Positions 41,149-48,344 of a DNA stretch of 64,000 nt are shown piece after piece. The translations under genes and the position numbers were made by a program. The notes under the pieces are model-generated. The model made no database searches. It saw nothing but the letters and a program-made list of their open reading frames with translations, and was not told the DNA's origin. The first letter of the stretch is position 1; the number at the start of each line of letters is the position of its first letter. The stretch spans positions 55,294 through 119,293 of the forward strand of contig JAHFTW010000002.1 of NCBI GenBank assembly GCA_023269235.1, written 5' to 3'. This stretch comes from Thermoplasmata archaeon (GTDB lineage: Archaea > Thermoplasmatota > E2 > JACPAO01 > JAHFTW01).

Positions 41149-42309
41149 TCAATCGGTACAGCCTCGTGACGCTGGCGTCCGGCTACTGACACAAGGCAGT
41201 ACGCCGGGCGTGAACGTCTCGGTTCCGGTCTGCAAGACGAGTTCGGGGATGTCGTTGGGGAGGCACCACGCGCAGCCGCGGTGGGTGAGGGCGTAGTCGA
41301 GCATTTGCCCAACGTAGCTGAACTCGCAGTTGGAACCGATGACCTGGATGCTGCGCTCGACAACACCCAGGGCGTGGCCGGCGGCGTCAACGACCGGGCT
41401 GCCGGAATCGCCGCCCAGGCATTGGCCAACGAATTGGGCGGTGCTGCCCCACGCAAGGTGGCGGGGGTCAACGGGGAGAGTCTCGGTGGGCGTGGCGAAG
41501 CCCTCGCGGGGCCTCGTCATCTCCTGGACTGGGGGCACGATGCCCGACACGATGGGAGGCGTCTCGCGGTAGATGGTGCCGCCGACAGTGTAGAGGTGGT
41601 CTCCCATGCTGGGCGCCGTGCGCGTCATGGGGAGAACGGGGCCGCCCCAGTGGTCGAGACTGGGGTTCGTGACGTGGGGGTCGACTTCGATGAGGGCGAA
41701 GTCGTTCTCGTAGCACGCCTCAACGTTGTGTTCGCCGAGCTGCTTCATGGCGAGATTCGAGTTGTACACGTAGTGGCCAACGCTGCGGGCCTTGGCGTAG
41801 TCCATCCATTGGAGGTCGGGGCCGAAGAAGGCGAGGCGCTGGTCGTTGGCGGGGTCCACTGGGGCGGGGCCCGTCAAAGCGGCGCAGTCCCCTCCGCTGT
41901 TGGGAAGGGCGGCGCAGTGGGCTGCAGTCCCGATGAAGACGCGCGTCGCGTTCGGGTTGGTGAACACGAAGTTGGCGGTGCAGCCGCCGTTCCAGGAAAT
42001 GAATTGGACGCCGGGGTACACTTTGGCGTCCGCCTTGGGGGTCCAGCCGTCGTGTTCGAGGCTCCACGCGGGGGGCTCCTGCGTGGTGTTCGTCGTCGAG
42101 TTGGTGGTGGGGTGCGAGCTCGTCGAGGACGAGGGGGAAGGCGAGGAAGACGAGGAAGACGGAGTCGAGGACGGGTGGTGCGTTATCGCCGCAGAGCTGC
42201 TAGGTGCCACCGGATTTTCGTGGCCAGCACCTGCTGAAGGAGCCGGGCCGGATGGGCCCGAACAGCCCGCAACGAGCAACACGATCACTGCCCAGCCGAT
42301 CCTATGCAA
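41149..42309 (-). CDS. secreted lipoprotein trypsin-like serine protease
   Basis: 386 residues from a TTG. A signal peptide ends in the lipobox V-A-G-C16. Residues 20-80 are a Ser/Thr/Pro linker with many possible glycosylation sites. The S1 protease domain has the full triad: G-T-A-A-H131-C, D203 in N-D-F-A-L-I-E-V-D and S302 in G-G-D-S-G-S-P. The enzyme would sit on the outer face of the membrane and cleave proteins there. It is as GC-rich as the host chromosome although it lies inside the element. A shared TATA lies 28 nt upstream. Confidence 0.88.
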   Translation of the reverse strand: MHRIGWAVIVLLVAGCSGPSGPAPSAGAGHENPVAPSSSAAITHHPSSTPSSSSSSPSPSSSTSSHPTTNSTTNTTQEPPAWSLEHDGWTPKADAKVYPGVQFISWNGGCTANFVFTNPNATRVFIGTAAHCAALPNSGGDCAALTGPAPVDPANDQRLAFFGPDLQWMDYAKARSVGHYVYNSNLAMKQLGEHNVEACYENDFALIEVDPHVTNPSLDHWGGPVLPMTRTAPSMGDHLYTVGGTIYRETPPIVSGIVPPVQEMTRPREGFATPTETLPVDPRHLAWGSTAQFVGQCLGGDSGSPVVDAAGHALGVVERSIQVIGSNCEFSYVGQMLDYALTHRGCAWCLPNDIPELVLQTGTETFTPGVLPCVSSRTPASRGCTD

Positions 42310-42332
42310 GTAGTATTACCAAATCCGACTGA

Positions 42333-42342
42333 GTCTTATGCT
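42333..42342. promoter_or_regulatory. shared bidirectional TATA element
   Basis: GTCTTATGCT (AGCATAAGAC on the other strand) is centred 28 nt from the protease TTG (minus, 42309) and 29 nt from the RHH ATG (plus, 42366). One TATA-like box appears to serve two leaderless divergent transcripts. Confidence 0.45.
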
Positions 42343-42365
42343 TTCCCGCAAGGTCTCCCGGCTCC

Positions 42366-42542
42366 ATGGGCCGCCGACCGAAGACGTACGCCTCTGAGGA
42401 GCCTAAGGTAAGGCGCTCGGTCACCATCGACGCAGACCTCGACGCCTGGGTCCAGCAGCAGGTCGGCACAGGCAAGCCGTTTTCCTCCTACTCCCACGCC
42501 GTCCAGTCCGCTGTCGCCCAGCTGCGCCAACGCGCCCGTTAG
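42366..42542 (+). CDS. small ribbon-helix-helix protein
   Basis: 58 residues, starting M-G-R-R-P-K-T-Y. The strand R-R-S-V-T-I-D-A-D-L-D-A-W-V-Q-Q-Q-V and helix Y-S-H-A-V-Q-S-A-V-A-Q-L-R-Q-R are the Arc/CopG fold. It is divergent from the protease gene and shares a TATA-like box with it, so it is a candidate repressor of that gene or of the convergent integrase operon. Confidence 0.68.
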   Translation: MGRRPKTYASEEPKVRRSVTIDADLDAWVQQQVGTGKPFSSYSHAVQSAVAQLRQRAR

Positions 42543-42565
42543 GAATCCTCGCATCGGCCAACCGA

Positions 42566-43699
42566 CTAGATGCCCAGGACGGGGCCGTACTTCGCGTACA
42601 GCTCGGGCAGACGACGTAGGTAGGCATCGTACCGCTCCAGACTTCCCGGGGCCAGATCGCCGCGAATCAATTGGACGTCCGCGTCCTGCGCGCCGGCGTC
42701 GCGAGCGGCCGTCGTGCCGAAGGCACGGAAGGCGTGGGAATTGGTCCGGTCTTGGCGGCGGGTTTCCTTCCCAGTCATCAGGCCGAGCTCGATTGCGTCA
42801 TTTTGGAGGGCGGTGTTGTAGTTGTGCACAGCCTCCTTGCCCCACGGGTTGCCGAAGATGGTGATCAAGAACCGGTGGTGCAGGGGCTTGCCGTCCTTGC
42901 CCCGCTTGACGTGCTCGTCCCACCAGACCTTGTATTGGCGAACCCAGCGCTTGGCTTCGGCGTCGAGGATGATGCGCATGTTGCCCTTGCGCTTGTTTCC
43001 AAGCTCCCAATTCATAGGGATATCCATCCACCCCTCCTCGAGATTGCAAAACTCGGGGTCGAAGCTCAACTTGAGGACCTCGTGGATGCGAATGAGACAC
43101 TTTGCCATCAGCATGTAGCCGATGCCGTGGTTGATGGGCGTGCCGGTGACGAGACTGCGGATTTCCTCGAGCTTGAAGTTGCGGCGGCGCGGCTTCCGGC
43201 GGCGTTCATCGAAGAGTGACGAGTAGCGGCTGGCAAAGTCCCGCATCACCTTCAAGGCGGGGTTGTGCTTGATGCGGCCTTCCTCCAGGAGCCACTCGTA
43301 GAACCGGTTGATGGCGCAGATGTACGACCATTGGCCGGCCGGGTCCAGCGGTTGGTACCCTTTGCAGGACGTGTAGTCGGTTTGTCCGCGCAGCAGTGGG
43401 CACTGCTCGATGTCGAACCAGTGGCCACGGCATTCCGGCGGGTCGCTAAGCATCAACCGGGAGCATTTGCGTTCCATGCGGGCCATGAAGGCCTCAATGT
43501 CGGCCGACTGGAGGTCAGCGGGTACCTTCTCGAACATGCGGATGAAGACGCCGACGTAGGTCTTGTTGTTGCGGCGGGAGTTCTTGGCGCCACGCTTGTC
43601 AACGTGGAGGCTCCACTCGCGGTAGTACTGTTCGGGCGTCGTCCAGGGCTCGAGGTCGCGAGGAGGTGCGACCTCGATGGTTTGGGTCCAGGTGTTCAC
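42566..43699 (-). CDS. tyrosine recombinase (integrase)
   Basis: 377 residues. The catalytic set is R204 (C-L-I-R-I-H-E-V-L), H322-A-F-R325, and Y357 or Y360 in S-L-E-R-Y-D-A-Y-L. A Lys is available in the beta hairpin (near 236-240). The N-terminal core-binding domain carries an unusual Cys-rich insertion (C79, C90, C100, C112) that could hold a metal. It is the last gene before the right element end and is coupled to the coiled-coil gene by ATGA (43696-43699). It is the likely enzyme for integration into the cytochrome b gene. Confidence 0.88.
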   Translation of the reverse strand: MNTWTQTIEVAPPRDLEPWTTPEQYYREWSLHVDKRGAKNSRRNNKTYVGVFIRMFEKVPADLQSADIEAFMARMERKCSRLMLSDPPECRGHWFDIEQCPLLRGQTDYTSCKGYQPLDPAGQWSYICAINRFYEWLLEEGRIKHNPALKVMRDFASRYSSLFDERRRKPRRRNFKLEEIRSLVTGTPINHGIGYMLMAKCLIRIHEVLKLSFDPEFCNLEEGWMDIPMNWELGNKRKGNMRIILDAEAKRWVRQYKVWWDEHVKRGKDGKPLHHRFLITIFGNPWGKEAVHNYNTALQNDAIELGLMTGKETRRQDRTNSHAFRAFGTTAARDAGAQDADVQLIRGDLAPGSLERYDAYLRRLPELYAKYGPVLGI

Positions 43700-44259
43700 G
43701 CCTGGTCCCCCTTTTTGTTGGCGGCCGAGCGAAGGGCCTGTTGCAAGGCCTCCTTGAGAGTTCCCTCGAGGCCCTCCACGCGGGTCTTCATGTCGCTATT
43801 CTCGACGCTCAGCTGTCCGCAAGTCCCGCGCAGGGCCGTGTTCTCATCCCGGAGCCGCTGGTTCTCGGCGCGGAGATCCTGTACGGCATCCTCGAAACCG
43901 TTGATGCCCTTCTCGACCATCATGACGATCCACGCGCTGAGGGAGCGCTGCTTCTCGGCGAGTTTCTTCCAGGTCTTCTTGCGCTCCGGCGAAACGTGGA
44001 TCGTGGTCTTGCGCTCACGGTACTTTGCCTCGGCGGCCGACAAGGTGGCGGCTTCGTCTTCGGTCAGGGTCTCACGGTGCTGGCGCTTGTAGCGGAGCTG
44101 GGTGACGTGGTTTTGCGGGCGGGGACCGAACGGCATGTTGGAAGCCAACACGGTCCCATGGTTGGTAAGATCTCCTGGGAAATTCACAGGGTAGCTGACT
44201 TCGTCTCGTTCCCGCTGTAGGCGGTTTGTAGGCTCATCGGGCATTGGCTCACGCTTCAT
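43696..44259 (-). CDS. RHH-coiled-coil partner of the integrase
   Basis: 187 residues. A basic middle R-K-T-T-I-H-V-S-P-E-R-K-K-T-W-K-K-L and the following L-S-A-W-I-V-M-M-V-E-K-G form a ribbon-helix-helix unit (about 85-120). A leucine/charged coiled coil follows (L-R-A-E-N-Q-R-L-R-D-E-N-T-A-L-R, then V-E-G-L-E-G-T-L-K-E-A-L, about 125-180). It is translated just ahead of the integrase with a 4-nt overlap. It lies 32 nt from the end repeats. A directionality factor or arm-site binding protein is the natural guess. Confidence 0.65.
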   Translation of the reverse strand: MKREPMPDEPTNRLQRERDEVSYPVNFPGDLTNHGTVLASNMPFGPRPQNHVTQLRYKRQHRETLTEDEAATLSAAEAKYRERKTTIHVSPERKKTWKKLAEKQRSLSAWIVMMVEKGINGFEDAVQDLRAENQRLRDENTALRGTCGQLSVENSDMKTRVEGLEGTLKEALQQALRSAANKKGDQA

Positions 44260-44291
44260 GCCCCTCTGTTGGCGACCGCGGCGGCCGGCCG

Positions 44292-44324
44292 TTCGCCTAC
44301 AACACTCGACGTGTTGGAGGCGAA
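44292..44324. repeat. inverted 14-bp arms at the right element end
   Basis: TTCGCCTACAACAC (44292-44305), TCGAC spacer, GTGTTGGAGGCGAA (44311-44324): the arms pair at 13 of 14 positions. The first arm is identical to 8649-8662. On the cytochrome b transcript this would be a stable hairpin right after the stop codon, so it can serve as terminator as well as recombinase arm site. Confidence 0.65.
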
Positions 44325-44325
44325 C

Positions 44326-44343
44326 TTTACCTGACCTTGTAGT
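44326..44343 (-). other. putative attR: element-supplied 3' end of cytochrome b gene
   Basis: TTTACCTGACCTTGTAGT, 16/18 identical to 8607-8624. On the minus strand it supplies the last codons AAG-GTC-AGG-TAA of the cytochrome b gene. Codons GTC and AGG replace GTG and CGG of the displaced end without changing the protein. Confidence 0.72.
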
Positions 44344-45049
44344 ACGTTGCGTTGAGCTTGGACTCGTAGCGCGGGCGGTGGCGCTGGAAGACCCAGAACG
44401 CGAAGAACGTGACGAGGAGCGTCTGGTGCGCGGTCAGCAGGCCGAGCCAGTCGATGAGCGTGCTGGGGTCGGGGACCTTGAGGGACTCGTAGATCCAGTG
44501 CGCGTGGCCGTGGAACGGTTGCACCTCGTAGGCGAACAGGATGTCGGCGATGGCGACGATGCTGAGCCACCACACGAGGGCCAGGCCGAAGACGCCCATG
44601 GCCGCGTTGAGGGGGCCCTCGACGGGGCGCTTCGCTTTCTTCCCGAGCGTGAAGAACGGGATGAACATCGGCCCGAGGACGATGACGTTCACGAGAATCG
44701 TGCCGAGGAACTTGGTGTCGATGAGGGGGTCCGGCAGGAACGGGATGCCGAAGCTGGGGATGGGGTACTTGGCGAGGAAGATGGGGCCGAGCGACCACAA
44801 GAGGTACCAGTCGGGCTTGACGTACCGTGGCGGTTTCGTCATGTCGTAGCCGGGGTGGAGCGGCGGCGGCACGATGGAGATGAGCAGGAAGATGGTGCCC
44901 ATCATGAACGCGATGAGGATGCCGTCGCGCAGCAGTTCGTCGCCGAGGCTGATGCCCTCGACGCCTTTCTGCTTCTTCGCCGGCTTCGCCAGCTCGAGGC
45001 GCACCTTCGCTTCGACGTAGAGATTCGTGAGCTGCTTGAGGGAGGCCAT
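44327..45049 (-). CDS. cytochrome b C-terminal domain (subunit IV-like)
   Basis: 240 residues. The P-D-W-Y-L-L-W motif (Q-P-E-W-Y equivalent, quinol site) near 80-86 and three TM segments (about 43-62, 112-135, 150-172) plus one near 200-220 define the cytochrome b C-domain. With the N-domain gene upstream it forms the split cytochrome b6/subunit-IV arrangement. An extra N-terminal Lys-rich amphipathic helix precedes the first TM. It is the last gene of the bc operon. Its 3' end was apparently rebuilt by integration of the element. Confidence 0.9.
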   Translation of the reverse strand: MASLKQLTNLYVEAKVRLELAKPAKKQKGVEGISLGDELLRDGILIAFMMGTIFLLISIVPPPLHPGYDMTKPPRYVKPDWYLLWSLGPIFLAKYPIPSFGIPFLPDPLIDTKFLGTILVNVIVLGPMFIPFFTLGKKAKRPVEGPLNAAMGVFGLALVWWLSIVAIADILFAYEVQPFHGHAHWIYESLKVPDPSTLIDWLGLLTAHQTLLVTFFAFWVFQRHRPRYESKLNATYYKVR

Positions 45050-45060
45050 CTCACATCACC

Positions 45061-45918
45061 TCAATGGGGCTCCGCCATGCCTTGGAGCCAGACGATGAAC
45101 ATGTGCAGGACCATGAGCCCGAACAGGATGAACGGCAGGATCCAAACGTGCAGGACGTACATGCGGGGGATGAGGCCCGCGTTGATGTCGGTTCCCGAGA
45201 ACATCAGCTTGGCGAGCGTGTCGCCGATGCCCGGGATGCTGCCGAACATGTTCTGGCCGATGGTGGCGGCCGCGATGGCGAGCTGGTCGGCCGGGAGCAA
45301 GTAGCCCGAGTACGCGAAGAAGAACGTGATGCCCAGCAGGAGGACGCCAAGGACCCAGTTGAGCTCGCGGGGCTTCTTGTAGGCGCCCACGAAGTAGACG
45401 CGCATCATGTGGAGGAAGACGCAGGCGACCATGAGGTGCGCGCCCCAGTGGTGCACTCCGCGCAGGACGTAGCCGAGCGTCACCTTCTCCATGATGAACT
45501 GCACCGACTCGCGCGCCGCGAACACTTCCTGCGGCTCGTAGTGGGGCACGTAGTAGAGCGCCAGCACGACGCCGGAGATGGTCAGGATGAGGAAGCTGAT
45601 GAACGCCAGGCCGCCCAGGCAGTAGAGCGGGTACCAGTACCAGATGGTGCGCAGCTTGTAGCGTTCCGTGTGGCTGCGCGGGAGCTGGCGGTTGATGCTC
45701 AGCGAGGCGGCTTTGGCCGCCTCGATGTGGTTCTTGATGCGGATGGAGTCGTCGAGGTACGCGAGCGTCATCAGGTAGAGGCGCGCGAACATGCCCAGGC
45801 GCTTCTCCTTGGCGAGCTTCTCGTACGCGCGCTTGCCGGCCTTGTGGGCGCGCTCGTTCGTGGCCTCGGTGGCAGGGGCGGGCATCGGGGGGGCCGCGGG
45901 GGCGGGGGTGTCGCTCAT
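45061..45918 (-). CDS. cytochrome b N-terminal domain (di-heme)
   Basis: 285 residues from the ATG at 45918. A long Ala/Pro-rich cytoplasmic extension (1-80) precedes four TM segments. Heme-ligand histidines are in R-G-V-H-H-W-G-A-H-L and the paired H-x(13-14)-H in L-H-V-W-I-L-P ... V-L-H-M-F; the quinol-site G-Y-L-L-P is present. It transfers electrons across the membrane in the Rieske/cytochrome b complex. Eleven nt separate it from the C-domain gene, and it follows the Rieske gene by 1 nt. Confidence 0.92.
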   Translation of the reverse strand: MSDTPAPAAPPMPAPATEATNERAHKAGKRAYEKLAKEKRLGMFARLYLMTLAYLDDSIRIKNHIEAAKAASLSINRQLPRSHTERYKLRTIWYWYPLYCLGGLAFISFLILTISGVVLALYYVPHYEPQEVFAARESVQFIMEKVTLGYVLRGVHHWGAHLMVACVFLHMMRVYFVGAYKKPRELNWVLGVLLLGITFFFAYSGYLLPADQLAIAAATIGQNMFGSIPGIGDTLAKLMFSGTDINAGLIPRMYVLHVWILPFILFGLMVLHMFIVWLQGMAEPH

Positions 45919-45919
45919 G

Positions 45920-46714
45920 TTACGCCTCCTTGGCGGCCTGCGAACCGAGGGCGAACGCGGTCTTGCCGGCCTTGCCGTCCAAGTCCGCGTCGCGGTACGC
46001 GCCTTGCTTGAGGATCTCGGCGCCCAGGATGGCGTTGGAGGCCGCCTGGATCTTGCCGTCCGGGTCCGAGAAGCTGCCGATGCGCATGCGGATGATGTCA
46101 AGCGGCGCCGGGGGGGGCGTGCCGGGGACGTTGCGCGCGAGGTTGTGGATGTCGTACTGGCCCTGGTGGCAGGGGCAGAGGATGCGGCCCTCGTTGATGC
46201 CGTCGCCGTTGTAGTCCTCGATGTCCTTCGAGGCGCCGAACAGGCCGTTCCAGCCGACCGTGCAGCCGAGGTGCTTGCACTTGCCGCGGTACACCAGGAT
46301 CGCGTAGGCGGGGTCGCTCGGGTGCGGGACCGCGAACTGGGCGGTGTTGATGCCGCGTGCCGCCGAGGAGGCCTTGAGGATCTCGATCTTCACCATGTAC
46401 ACGATGGCGGGCAGGAAGTTCCATTCGCCGACGAAGGGCTGGTTCGAGGGCTGCGGCTTCAAGTCGGCGACGGTGACGGGAATCTTGGCGTTCGTCTTGG
46501 GGTCGCGACGGATGACGGGACCGGAGCCGGAGCCGGCGAGCGCGTTGGGCGCGATGGCTGGCAGGACCTGGCTGAGGGCGCCCGGCAGGATGGCGCCGGC
46601 GACGGCGAGGCGCACGGTGTTGCGCACGAAGTCGCGGCGGCTCAGAAGGGACTCACCCTTCGGCTTTTCGCCGGGCAGGATGGTCTTGGCGGGCGGGTTG
46701 GGGCCGGGGCTCAT
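45920..46714 (-). CDS. Rieske iron-sulfur protein
   Basis: 264 residues. A twin-arginine leader S-R-R-D-F-V-R (25-31) plus hydrophobic helix anchors and exports it. Rieske box 1 is C146-K-H148-L-G-C151 and box 2 is C180-P-C182-H183, so both Cys/His ligand pairs and the disulfide pair are present. Between the boxes an acidic loop D-Y-N-G-D-G resembles a calcium-binding loop and is longer than usual. It accepts electrons from quinol at cytochrome b. The ATG lies inside a duplicated 20-bp motif (see 46709-46811). Confidence 0.93.
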   Translation of the reverse strand: MSPGPNPPAKTILPGEKPKGESLLSRRDFVRNTVRLAVAGAILPGALSQVLPAIAPNALAGSGSGPVIRRDPKTNAKIPVTVADLKPQPSNQPFVGEWNFLPAIVYMVKIEILKASSAARGINTAQFAVPHPSDPAYAILVYRGKCKHLGCTVGWNGLFGASKDIEDYNGDGINEGRILCPCHQGQYDIHNLARNVPGTPPPAPLDIIRMRIGSFSDPDGKIQAASNAILGAEILKQGAYRDADLDGKAGKTAFALGSQAAKEA

Positions 46715-46811
46715 TTCAGCTGCACCCCTCCATCCGTTCCGCAAGCGGACCGGATGGTCCGCTGCGCTAGGTTGCAGCTGGACTTCGCTGCGCTCATTTC
46801 AGCTGCACCCC
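46709..46811. repeat. 83-nt tandem insertion with 20-bp direct repeats
   Basis: GCTCATTTCAGCTGCACCCC occurs at 46709-46728 and again at 46792-46811, period 83. Each copy contains, on the minus strand, the end V-Q-L-K-stop overlapping an ATG. The segment between them separates the small membrane-subunit gene from the Rieske gene, which would otherwise overlap by ATGA. Confidence 0.8.
46711..46797 (-). CDS. 28-residue mini-ORF bridging two coupled genes
   Basis: Starts at the ATG overlapping the stop of the small membrane subunit (ATGA) and ends with V-Q-L-K-stop overlapping the Rieske ATG. It is created by the 83-nt insertion. It contains two Cys and no known domain. Its likely value is to keep translational coupling across the insertion; it may have no function as a peptide. 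Confidence 0.35.
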   Translation of the reverse strand: MSAAKSSCNLAQRTIRSACGTDGGVQLK

Positions 46812-47195
46812 CTCGTCCTCCCATTTGCGGAAGCGCCGCTTCACGATCGTCGTGTGGTCGCGGAAGTAGCGTTGGTAGAGGAACACCATGAAGCTGAAGC
46901 TGAAGAAGAGGCAGGCGAGCCAGAACGAGATGATGGTCTGCTCGTTGAGGAACAGCTTGCCAAGCGGCGCGCCGTTGATGGCGGGGTCATGGGTGGCCGC
47001 GTTGTTGGCGTCCGGGATGTGTTTCTTCGGGTCCGCGATCATGTCCTGGTAGATGGCCATCGAGACCAGGACCAGGAAGAGCATCTGCACGACGAAGAGG
47101 CCGAGGATGAGCGCACCCGCGAAGGCGGGGCGGCTGGCCGCCGTGCGGCGCACGACGGTGCCGGGGACCTTGCCGGTCTCGATCTCCAGGCTCAC
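46794..47195 (-). CDS. small membrane subunit of the bc complex
   Basis: 133 residues with two TM helices (about 27-50 and 88-110) and a conserved-looking extracytoplasmic loop between them. A basic cytoplasmic end (V-K-R-R-F-R-K-W) follows. It lies 3 nt after the cytochrome c gene and directly before the Rieske gene, so it is probably an accessory subunit of this complex. No cofactor motif is seen, and I do not recognise a named family. Confidence 0.65.
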   Translation of the reverse strand: MSLEIETGKVPGTVVRRTAASRPAFAGALILGLFVVQMLFLVLVSMAIYQDMIADPKKHIPDANNAATHDPAINGAPLGKLFLNEQTIISFWLACLFFSFSFMVFLYQRYFRDHTTIVKRRFRKWEDEGVQLK

Positions 47196-47198
47196 GGC

Positions 47199-47972
47199 TC
47201 ACCTGTCCTTCTGGTCGGAGTTGTGCTCGCTGCCGAACTTGAGGAAGACGTAGCCGGCGACCATGATGAAGATCATGCCCGCGAGGCCGATGAGGCCGAT
47301 CCAGTACTGCTGGAGGCTGATGCCGAACTCGACGGCCTCGACCTTGGCCGCCGCTCCGGCCTGGGCGCCGGAGCCGTCGGTGAGCCAGACGCCCATGCCG
47401 CGGTAGACATGGTCGCCGCCGTCGGGGCCGCCGTTGCCGTTGACATCGTTGACGAAGTAGTCGAAGACGACGGCGCCCGATTCGGGTGCGGTCCATTGGA
47501 CGCTCCAGTGCGTGTTCTTGGCGTTCGTGTGCGTGGCCTGCGACTGGTCCTTGGTCACCTGGACGTCGGCGGAGCCGGCGGGGACGTCGAGCTTGCCGGC
47601 GCTCGCGGCGAGGTTGAAGCCGGCGTGGTTGTCCTGGTCGGGAGCCTGCTCACCGGTCAGGGTGATGGTGATGGTGTAGACGGTGCCCTTCACGTAGGCG
47701 TTGCCGGCGAGGGGTTGGCCCTGGGCGTCCGTGATGGCAAGGGCGACATTGGAGGTGGCCGAGGGTGCGGCGAACTTGCCGGACGCGCCCTTGTCGTTGT
47801 GGCAGGAGGTGCAGCCGTTCTTGGCGAAGTCGCCTGGGAAGATGCTGACGTCCTTGCTCATCCCCGTCGAGAGGCCGAGGCCGGAGGGGGCGAGGATGAC
47901 CAGGACCGCGGCGGCCAGCACGAAGGCCGCGAGAGCGTTCCGGTTCTTCCAGGGCGCCAGGAGGGGCGTCAC
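47199..47972 (-). CDS. membrane-anchored mono-heme cytochrome c with Reeler-like domain
   Basis: 257 residues from a GTG at 47972, chosen because a TATA box lies 26 nt upstream; the TTG at 47984 would be too close. A signal/anchor helix (about 12-32) is followed by one heme site C54-T-S-C57-H58. A beta-sandwich region (about 75-215) with T-H-W-S-V-Q-W-T-A-P is like Reeler/choice-of-anchor domains. A C-terminal TM helix (about 225-245) and a short basic tail end the protein. It heads the bc operon and would carry electrons from Rieske on the outer face. Confidence 0.82.
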   Translation of the reverse strand: MTPLLAPWKNRNALAAFVLAAAVLVILAPSGLGLSTGMSKDVSIFPGDFAKNGCTSCHNDKGASGKFAAPSATSNVALAITDAQGQPLAGNAYVKGTVYTITITLTGEQAPDQDNHAGFNLAASAGKLDVPAGSADVQVTKDQSQATHTNAKNTHWSVQWTAPESGAVVFDYFVNDVNGNGGPDGGDHVYRGMGVWLTDGSGAQAGAAAKVEAVEFGISLQQYWIGLIGLAGMIFIMVAGYVFLKFGSEHNSDQKDR

Positions 47973-47995
47973 GCTCGCGCCCAAGGTCCCCTCAC

Positions 47996-48001
47996 TTATA
48001 A
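47996..48001 (-). promoter_or_regulatory. TATA box of the bc operon
   Basis: The minus strand reads GTTATAAG around 47995-48002, centred 26 nt upstream of the GTG at 47972. It predicts a leaderless mRNA for the five-gene cytochrome c - cytochrome b operon. Confidence 0.6.
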
Positions 48002-48088
48002 CTGGTGCGACCCCGGGACCGCGTCGCGCGACGACGCGGGGGGTCCGCCGTTCCGAAGCCTCAAAAAACCCCGCCCTGTCGCGCCGTC

Positions 48089-48337
48089 ATGGCGAAAGCG
48101 AAGCCCAGCACGACCACCCTGAGCGCGACCGAGGCCGCCCAACAGAAAGGCGAGCGGCTCGTCCTTGTCTCGTTCCTGGTCGGCGCCATCGCCGTCGTCA
48201 TCGGCATGGGGCTCGTCTCCAATTTCCTCTCCAACAACGCGGAGAACCGCATTCCCCTGCTCGTGGGCTTCGGCGCCGCGGCCGCCCTCACGGTCGCCCT
48301 CTACCTCGTCGGCCGCCGCCTGGCCCACAAGGCCTGA
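48089..48337 (+). CDS. small two-TM membrane protein
   Basis: 82 residues from the ATG at 48089. Two hydrophobic segments (about 27-46 and 57-76) are joined by a short polar loop S-N-N-A-E-N-R-I-P. The basic N-terminus and C-terminus suggest both ends are inside. An A-rich TCAAAAAA at 48061-48068 is about 25 nt upstream. The gene is followed after 7 nt by the PqqD-like gene. No family recognised. Confidence 0.6.
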   Translation: MAKAKPSTTTLSATEAAQQKGERLVLVSFLVGAIAVVIGMGLVSNFLSNNAENRIPLLVGFGAAAALTVALYLVGRRLAHKA

Positions 48338-48344
48338 GGCCGAC

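Larger units (their letters stand above)
8615..44343. mobile_element. integrated element (~35.7 kb) in the 3' end of a cytochrome b gene
   Basis: The segment is bounded by direct repeats derived from the end of the cytochrome b C-domain gene, carries a tyrosine recombinase operon 0.6 kb from its right end, has lower and more variable GC than both flanks, and holds no core metabolic gene. Cargo (8.8-32.6 kb) is defence-like: HNH, AAA+/DUF2156, NERD-NTPase, ubiquitin-like conjugation, Z1/methyltransferase and Fic genes. Maintenance genes (32.7-44.3 kb) are small DNA-binding proteins, a nuclease, recombinases and an inverted repeat. No capsid, portal or terminase gene is recognised, so a plasmid-like integrative element is more likely than a virus. 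Confidence 0.75.

Noticed and set aside
8649-44305. The 14-mer as the crossover site itself
   Set aside because: A 14-bp match alone is not rare in 64 kb, and the 18-bp cytochrome b 3' end repeat with frame-preserving synonymous changes explains the junctions better; the 14-mer is kept as an arm-site candidate.
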